NCBI GenBank assembly: GCA_023392945.1
Contig: JAEWNB010000181.1
Coordinates: 1 to 8,861 of the forward strand
Length of the DNA: 8,861 nucleotides
Reading direction: 5' to 3'
DNA from: Bacteroidota bacterium
GTDB lineage: Bacteria; Bacteroidota; Bacteroidia; Bacteroidales; WCHB1-69
The position numbers and the translations under genes were made by a program. Numbering within the stretch: position 1 is the first letter of the stretch; every line of letters begins with the position of its first letter. Below, piece after piece: positions 5,271-8,861 of the stretch. The notes under the pieces were generated by a model. It saw only the letters and a list, made by a program, of their open reading frames with translations. It was not told the DNA's origin and did no database searches.

Positions 5271-6785
5271 TTAATTTATTTCATTCATTATCTGAGCTAA
5301 TGCGATTGCTAATGCGTCTCGCACATAGGATTGAAGATTATGTTTCACTTTATCAATTTGCCCTTCAATTGAAATCGTATGTGGTTTTATGTCTAAAGGT
5401 AAGCTTGTAATGATGTTATCATTATTCCCAGTTCTCTCATGTCCTTTAATTCGGTTTTTTGAAAATTTTGCTTCAGGTTCAATAAACTCTAAAAATGCTC
5501 CTATTGCCATTGTGGTATCATCATAACCATAGTGATGAATTGAAATTATTATTTGATATTGTCTTATATCAGATAACACAACTGAAAGTTTAAACCAACC
5601 TCTAGTTAGCGACCTATTAAAGAAATAATCATGTTCTTTTGCGTATTCAACAATTTGATGAGTAAAGTAGAAATATTTTTCAGAATCTAGTTTTGATACT
5701 TCCAAATAAATACCTGCAGTTTCTTCAGGTATCTGCTGTCTCAATTCATTATATACTTTTTCAATAATTTCATTACAGTATTGGAAAATAAGGTTACGGT
5801 TATTACTAACTGTTTTTATTCTATTTTCTTTTAATGATTCTTTCCAGCTATTTACTTTTTGAGAAAGAGCGGATGCAATATCAGTAATAGAAGACGTAGA
5901 AACGGATTCCATCTTTAAATTAAGTACTGTTTCAATATTCCTTTTTTGAACTTCACTAAAAAATACAACTAATTCATTTGGTTTATTTTCGTCTGCAAGT
6001 TCTAATGAATCAATATATTTCTTCTTCTCATTCCTTTTAACTGTAAATGGAAATAATCCATGTTTTATTAGTATTAAACTTGAAAGCAGTCTTGCGATTC
6101 TACCATTCCCATCTTGAAATGGATGGATGATTGAAAAAGCATGATGAAACCATGCAGAAATGATTATTGGAGAGGTTGATTTCTCTTCTAATTCCGTATA
6201 GATTTTTATTAAATTATCTACCTCATTTTCGACATGAATGGGCGGACAATAAACGAATTTCGTACCATCACTTCTACGTGGATTATTTTCATTTTCTTTA
6301 AATTTTCCTTTAAGTAGAGGAACCCTTACCTGTCTACCTAAAGTGTCTATTGCCTCAGAATAATCCTGATTTTTTGTTATTAATTGATGTAATTGCAAAA
6401 TGAAACTTTTTGAAATTGGTCTTTCATTTTTAACGACATCAAAAATAAAATCTATTGCTTCAAAATGATCTGACAAATACCCCATTAATTTTGAAGGTGA
6501 AATATTTGTATCACCATGTTGAATATATGACTCAACAAACCCTTCTTTTATAAATGTTTCAGTTATTCCTTCCCTCAAGTCATACAATCTTTCTACAATA
6601 CCTGTTTCAATTGCATGTTGTCGTTTTAGCCTATTTAAAAATTCCTCGTAATCTTTTGAGCCAGATTTTAAAATTTCTCTTTTTCTATACCAGGATGGTA
6701 GAATATCATCAAGTTTAGAAGTGTCTGTATTAATCCAATTATCATTAAAATGAATTGGTTTCCATAAATTAATTTCAGTTTCCAT
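5271..6785 (-). CDS. Fic-domain protein (predicted AMP transferase)
   Basis: 504 residues from the ATG at 6785; a TTG at 6794 would add three residues, but the ATG is preferred. Fic enzymes usually transfer AMP from ATP to a hydroxyl side chain of a target protein. The catalytic loop is complete: HPFQDGNGRIAR at 221-232, with the essential H221, the phosphate-positioning D225, G226-N227-G228 and R229, R232. The target-docking flap region is VPLLKGKFKENENN... followed by FVYCPP. Upstream, TGIVER (61-66) sits where Fic proteins carry the inhibitory motif [S/T]xxxE[G/N]; the blocking glutamate E65 is kept, the last position is Arg. The N-terminal ~110 residues fit the Fic_N-like region. About 290-504 form a long C-terminal extension of unknown fold, with no HTH seen. 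Cytosolic. A promoter lies at 6836-6865. Target unknown; a regulatory, toxin-like or defence role is possible. Confidence 0.92.
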   Translation of the reverse strand: METEINLWKPIHFNDNWINTDTSKLDDILPSWYRKREILKSGSKDYEEFLNRLKRQHAIETGIVERLYDLREGITETFIKEGFVESYIQHGDTNISPSKLMGYLSDHFEAIDFIFDVVKNERPISKSFILQLHQLITKNQDYSEAIDTLGRQVRVPLLKGKFKENENNPRRSDGTKFVYCPPIHVENEVDNLIKIYTELEEKSTSPIIISAWFHHAFSIIHPFQDGNGRIARLLSSLILIKHGLFPFTVKRNEKKKYIDSLELADENKPNELVVFFSEVQKRNIETVLNLKMESVSTSSITDIASALSQKVNSWKESLKENRIKTVSNNRNLIFQYCNEIIEKVYNELRQQIPEETAGIYLEVSKLDSEKYFYFTHQIVEYAKEHDYFFNRSLTRGWFKLSVVLSDIRQYQIIISIHHYGYDDTTMAIGAFLEFIEPEAKFSKNRIKGHERTGNNDNIITSLPLDIKPHTISIEGQIDKVKHNLQSYVRDALAIALAQIMNEIN

Positions 6786-6835
6786 ATTATTCAATTTTAT
6801 CTATCTTACTTGTTTTAATTGAAAATTATTAAAGG

Positions 6836-6865
6836 CAAATTTATCTTTTTTGAATCAAATCTCAA
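6836..6865 (-). promoter_or_regulatory. Promoter of the Fic gene
   Basis: On the minus strand TTG (6865-6863) is followed after exactly 19 bases by TAAATTTG (6843-6836), the Bacteroidota vegetative pattern. Predicted start of transcription is near 6829, giving a ~44-base AT-rich leader to the ATG at 6785. This is probably also the promoter for the two genes downstream of Fic. Confidence 0.6.
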
Positions 6866-7110
6866 CGTACAATCAATATTTTAACTTGTATCCTAACTTA
6901 TTTATATATTTACCACATCCCTCTTAAAGTTTTTTTTGAGTATCTTATTATGGATGTATTGTCTATTTTTGAGCAATGATGTGGTGTATTATAATGTTTT
7001 ATCCAAAATGTTTTTCCTTTTTTATAATATATTTATACCGATTTCAATTTGACCTTACAAAAATAACTTTTTTTTGTTTATATTACAATGGTTTGTATTT
7101 TTTTGTACAA
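6866..7110. other. AT-rich non-coding stretch
   Basis: Very AT-rich with homopolymer runs. I see no gene with family features, no tRNA and no strong repeat here. The plus-strand open frame that crosses it continues through the terminator and HU fragment and is not credible. Confidence 0.6.
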
Positions 7111-7174
7111 TTTTTCAAAAAATGCAGCATTTTGCTAAAAAAGGGAGAGAGACTGCGGGGCCGCTCTCCTCAGA
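7111..7174. repeat. 64-bp direct repeat, copy 1 (contains a terminator)
   Basis: 58 of 64 bases match copy 2 at 7548-7611, with no gaps. It contains the odd-centred palindrome AAAATGC-A-GCATTTT followed by GCT, an A-tract and a GC-rich hairpin ending CTCTCCTCAGA. The repeat overlaps the stop codon of the HU fragment. Confidence 0.9.
7137..7169 (-). terminator. Intrinsic terminator after the HU fragment
   Basis: Read on the minus strand, GGAGAG (7169-7164) and CTCTCC (7149-7144) pair around a loop that holds a further GCGG/CCGC stem, followed at once by a run of six T. It lies directly after the TGA of the HU pseudogene, as the native terminator of that gene would. Confidence 0.7.
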
Positions 7175-7310
7175 TAGTCGCAGTTTCGGCTCCCATGATT
7201 GAGAGTGAGAGACGCATGGTGCCGAATTTTCCAATCTGCACACTAAAACCGTCTTTGAGCAAGGCCGGCAATTCATCCACAAAAGAGAATTTTTTATATG
7301 TTTTTTTCAT
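7170..7310 (-). pseudogene. Truncated HU-family DNA-binding protein
   Basis: A 46-residue frame, too short for the usual ~110-160-residue HU-like proteins of Bacteroidota. It reads ATG, a basic start (MKKTYKKFSF), then FVDELPALLKDGFSV, QIGKFGTMRLSLS and GAET (40-43). This matches the core of the HU-related family, where LxDxLPxLLxxGxxVxLGxxGxxRxSxSxxGxET spans the end of the helical part and the first strands. The N-terminal ~60 residues and the C-terminal DNA-binding arm are missing; the frame stops at TGA right after GAETATI. A terminator follows immediately. Intact relatives bend DNA in the nucleoid; this remnant should not dimerise normally. Recognition of the HU core is fairly secure; whether a peptide is made is doubtful. 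Confidence 0.65.
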
Positions 7311-7338
7311 TTTTAATTTGCCAAAATGCAGCAGAAAA

Positions 7339-7470
7339 TTTTAATACTAATAGAACAAAATTTTAATACTAATAGAAATAAATTTTAAACTAATTAAAAT
7401 ATATTTTAATACTAATATAAATTTATTTTTATCTAATATAAATTTGCTTTAATACTAATGTAAATTTCGC
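7339..7470. repeat. Six ~22-bp AT-rich tandem units
   Basis: Consecutive units start at 7339, 7361, 7383, 7404, 7426 and 7448 (22, 22, 21, 22, 22 and 23 bases). Each begins with a T-run; the consensus is TTTTAATACTAATAnAAAT plus two or three variable bases. Units 1 and 2 are closest; unit 5 is the most diverged. The array sits just upstream of the HU fragment start on the minus strand. The period is two helical turns, as in iteron-like protein-binding arrays, but no replication gene is nearby. Confidence 0.8.
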
Positions 7471-7547
7471 TCCGTCCTTTGGCGATTCTACTATCATCTT
7501 TTTAAGTTTTTTTCATTGTAATTTGGATGTAAAAGGAAGCTGTACCA
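7471..7547. other. Non-coding spacer with an HU-start-like remnant
   Basis: On the minus strand around 7528-7508 there is CAAATTACAATGAAAAAAAC, close to the leader and first codons of the HU fragment (CAAATTAAAAATGAAAAAAAC), but the frame stops one codon later. It may be a decayed second copy of that start. Nothing else is recognisable. Confidence 0.3.
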
Positions 7548-7611
7548 TTTTTCTAAAAATGCAGCATTTTGCTAAAAAAAGGAGGGCGGCTGCGGAGCCG
7601 CTCTCCTCAGA
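7548..7611. repeat. 64-bp direct repeat, copy 2 (contains a terminator)
   Basis: Starts 437 bases after copy 1 and differs from it at 6 of 64 positions. The hairpin is stronger than in copy 1. No intact gene ends at its minus-strand upstream side, unlike copy 1 which follows the HU fragment. Confidence 0.9.
7574..7606 (-). terminator. Strong intrinsic terminator without a gene
   Basis: On the minus strand GGAGAGCGGC (7606-7597), a TCCGCA loop and GCCGCCCTCC (7590-7581) pair at 9 of 10 positions and are followed by seven T. This is a textbook Rho-independent terminator, but the reading frames before it (7612-7800) have no family features. Confidence 0.75.
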
Positions 7612-7813
7612 AGAGTTAGAGGAAAAGGGGGAAACGAATTTCTATTCCTTAAAACGAGACACCTTGTCTCATTTCCATTTTGTATTATCAAAAAATTATA
7701 ATCAAAGTAATGGTACAGGGAAATTTTCCCGTCGTCCTGTTCCTTCTTACTATTGTTTGCAATCTCTTCCGCCCTCTGCTTCAAGTTCTCTAATTTTCAA
7801 AGTAGGGTTTTAC
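7612..7813. other. Non-coding stretch with two small palindromes
   Basis: No credible gene. Two dyads stand out: GAGACA-CCT-TGTCTC at 7656-7670 and GGGAAA-T-TTTCCC at 7718-7730, the latter enclosed by near-complementary ACAGG (7716-7720) and CCTGT (7736-7740). Open frames on both strands cross this part but run into tandem repeats. Confidence 0.45.
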
Positions 7814-8062
7814 CTGTCGGAAACATATATGCAAGTCTGCAAAGTGTAATTCCGAACTCGAGAATTATATTTGCAAGTCTGCAAAGTGTAATCTCGACCT
7901 CGAGAATTATATTTGCAAGTCTGCATGATAAAATCCCGACCTCGAGAATTATATTTGCAAGTCTGCAAAGTGTAATCTCGACCTCGGTAAATGTCCCTGC
8001 AAGTCTGCATGATAAAATCCCGACTTCGGGAAGAGTCTCAGCAAATTTACAAGGCAGGATTT
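7814..8062. repeat. 42-bp tandem repeat, five full units plus partial ends
   Basis: Full units start at 7831, 7873, 7915, 7957 and 7999, exactly 42 bases apart. A partial unit precedes (from about 7814) and a decayed one follows (8041 to about 8062). Each starts GCAAGTCTGCA. Two subtypes follow: A continues AAGTGTAATCTCGACC, B continues TGATAAAATCCCGACC. The order is A, A, B, A, B, so units 2-3 and 4-5 form an 84-base higher-order repeat. Each unit carries a 6+2+6 dyad, for example TCTCGA-CC-TCGAGA at 7892-7905. As 42 is divisible by three, open frames with 14-residue repeats appear on both strands; they are taken as artefacts. Confidence 0.92.
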
Positions 8063-8100
8063 AAATATTAACCGGTAAACTTATTTTTGGAGGAGTCATT

Positions 8101-8142
8101 GTGAGTTTTAAGTTGTGAGTTGTGAGTTCTAAGTTTTTAGTT
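8101..8142. repeat. Six 7-bp tandem units (GTGAGTT type)
   Basis: Units are GTGAGTT, TTAAGTT, GTGAGTT, GTGAGTT, CTAAGTT and TTTAGTT; all end in AGTT. The array ends exactly where the structured repeat copy 1 begins at 8143. Confidence 0.85.
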
Positions 8143-8264
8143 CCGGCAAGTTCGCAGAACATTGCCGATGACGAAGATTCCTCGTCCTCGCCGAGGAAGA
8201 GGTGGCAGCCGGCGACAGTAATGCTCATAAATTAGCCACATTCTTTGTGTCGCCGGATGACGGA
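8143..8264. repeat. Structured ~121-bp repeat, copy 1 (three hairpins)
   Basis: Begins CCGGCAAGTTCGCAGAA and ends GCCGGATGACGG, as does copy 2. Hairpin 1 pairs CGGCAAGTTC (8144-8153) with GAAC-A-TTGCCG (8157-8167). Hairpin 2 pairs TTCCTCG (8178-8184) with CGAGGAA (8192-8198). Hairpin 3 pairs CCGGCGACA (8209-8217) with TGTCGCCGG (8248-8256) and has inner AATG/CATT and GCT/AGC pairs. It could be a structured RNA, a mobile palindromic element or a folded recombination site; no gene-specific clue decides. The strand is unknown. Confidence 0.8.
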
Positions 8265-8300
8265 GAAGGTGTTGCAGATGTGAACATTTGACGATATTTC

Positions 8301-8422
8301 CCGGCAAGTTCGCAGAATATTGCCGACGGAGTATATTCCCCTCCGGCTTGCTGGAGGGGTGTCAGACGGCGACAAGAAATGCTTATAAATAAGCCACATT
8401 CTATCTGTCGCCGGATGACGGG
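8301..8422. repeat. Structured ~121-bp repeat, copy 2 (three hairpins)
   Basis: Starts 158 bases after copy 1. Hairpin 1 keeps CGGCAAGTTC; its partner has GAAT instead of GAAC, still allowing a G-U pair in RNA. Hairpin 2 is different in sequence but again a perfect 7-base stem: CCCCTCC (8338-8344) with GGAGGGG (8353-8359). Hairpin 3 keeps CGGCGACA with TGTCGCCG, and its inner stem GCTTAT/ATAAGC is complete here whereas copy 1 has one mismatch. Confidence 0.8.
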
Positions 8423-8505
8423 GTGGTCATAAACCAGGGTGGATAACCGAAATTGTTTTTTGATTGTTCGTTTTTTTTCCTAATAACGGTATGGTGATTT
8501 ATATA

Positions 8506-8513
8506 TATTTTTG
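8506..8513 (+). promoter_or_regulatory. Possible -7 box of the DUF559 gene
   Basis: TATTTTTG matches TAnnTTTG and lies 25 bases before the ATG. No TTTG is found at the right distance upstream, and the context is T-rich, so a chance match is possible. Confidence 0.3.
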
Positions 8514-8538
8514 TTTTCTACTATTATCTCTTTATACT

Positions 8539-8861
8539 ATGAAAGAACCACATATTGATGGGATTAGATTGAAAACTAAATATTCATTAGGATTACCTTT
8601 CAATCCATTTTTAAAAGACCGTGCAAAAGCACTGCGTAAAGCTCGCAATTTTCCGGAAGTAATTTTTTGGAAGCATGTTCATAAAGGAAAATTTTACAAT
8701 ATAGATTTTCACAGACAAAAAATTATAGGAAATTATATTGTGGATTTTTATATAGAATCTTTAAGTATTGTTATAGAAATTGATGGAAGCAGTCATAATG
8801 ACAAGGAAGAATATGATCACAACCGAGATAAATTTCTTGAATCTTGTGGTCTGACAATATT
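8539..8861 (+). CDS. DUF559 / Vsr-like endonuclease-fold protein, cut by the window end
   Basis: The first 107 codons of a gene that continues beyond the window. After a short lead (MKEPHIDGIR...) the family pattern begins: RAKALRKARNFPEVIFWKHV (28-47, cf. ARxLRxxxTxAExxLW), then FHRQKIIGNYIVDFYI (57-72) and IVIEIDGSSH (77-86), then DHNRDKFLESCGL (93-105). This is the PD-(D/E)xK-like core of DUF559, related to the very-short-patch repair nuclease Vsr; the likely metal ligands are D69 and E80, with D82 and H86 nearby. The biological role of DUF559 proteins is poorly known; they are common as single genes in Bacteroidota. Only about 10-20 residues are probably missing. It stands directly after the structured repeats, with an AT-rich leader. 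Confidence 0.85.
   Translation, partial: MKEPHIDGIRLKTKYSLGLPFNPFLKDRAKALRKARNFPEVIFWKHVHKGKFYNIDFHRQKIIGNYIVDFYIESLSIVIEIDGSSHNDKEEYDHNRDKFLESCGLTI

Noticed and set aside
6786..6794. TTG start adding three residues to the Fic protein
   Set aside because: The ATG at 6785 is the commoner start codon and the extra residues add nothing to the domain.
6976..7344. Plus-strand 122-residue frame
   Set aside because: Runs through the terminator and the HU fragment of the opposite strand; F/Y-rich only because of T-rich DNA.
7523..7849. Plus-strand 108-residue frame
   Set aside because: Crosses terminator copy 2 and runs into the 42-bp array; no domain or start signal.
7810..8010. Minus-strand open frame with LQTCKYNSRGRDYT repeats
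   Set aside because: Mirror of the same 42-bp array. There is no promoter, leader or family feature.
7831..8040. CRISPR array
   Set aside because: Units are contiguous 42-bp tandem repeats with no unique spacers, and no cas gene is present. The 22-bp AT-rich array also lacks spacers.
7753..8064. Plus-strand open frame with 14-residue repeats (IIFASLQSVISTSR type)
   Set aside because: The 42-bp period divides by three, so the repeat is open on both strands. The dyad covariation and the lack of any recognisable domain favour non-coding repeats.
8421..8448. GGGTGG direct repeat with a TGGT/ACCA pairing after structured repeat copy 2
   Set aside because: Too short and not present after copy 1; likely chance.

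Overview
The window looks like chromosomal DNA of a Bacteroidota bacterium, most likely Bacteroidales. The evidence is AT-rich intergenic DNA, A-rich leaders without Shine-Dalgarno sequences, promoter boxes of the Bacteroidota type (TAnnTTTG with TTG/TTTG about 19-20 nt upstream), a recognisable fragment of a Bacteroidota HU-like protein, and the GTAGAGACGC palindromic repeat that I recall from this phylum. The genus cannot be fixed from the sequence alone.

Region 1 (1-2000, + strand, visibly richer in G+C): a two-gene operon of a short-chain dehydrogenase/reductase and an ERG4/ERG24-family (delta14-sterol-reductase-like) membrane reductase, joined by a 4-base ATGA overlap. Two copies of a palindromic repeat follow.

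Region 2 (2100-6900, all genes on the - strand, more AT-rich): an accessory block. In order of coordinate it holds an orphan HigA-like antitoxin/XRE regulator, an uncharacterised lipoprotein, an uncharacterised secreted protein, a small Q/S-rich protein, a three-helix membrane protein and a large Fic-domain protein. Fic, membrane protein and small protein are closely spaced and may form one transcript from a good promoter at 6836-6865. Non-coding elements with GGCTA/GGTGGCTAA-type inverted ends or a shared 12-base end (CTTGTTAGCACC) separate several of the genes, so the block looks assembled cassette by cassette.

Region 3 (6870-8500): about 1.6 kb with no intact gene and dense in repeats. It contains a truncated HU-family pseudogene, a duplicated 64-bp terminator-bearing repeat, six ~22-bp AT-rich tandem units, five 42-bp tandem units with a conserved dyad and an 84-bp higher-order pattern, six 7-bp units, and two copies of a ~121-bp element that folds into three hairpins. 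In the middle hairpin the two copies differ in sequence but keep the pairing.

Region 4 (8539-end, + strand): the N-terminal part of a DUF559/Vsr-like endonuclease, cut off by the window edge. The most interesting items are the structured 121-bp repeat pair, the 42-bp repeat with its compensated dyad, the cassette-like - strand block with the Fic/membrane/small-protein unit, and the SDR-ERG24 pair. Functions for all of these are inference.
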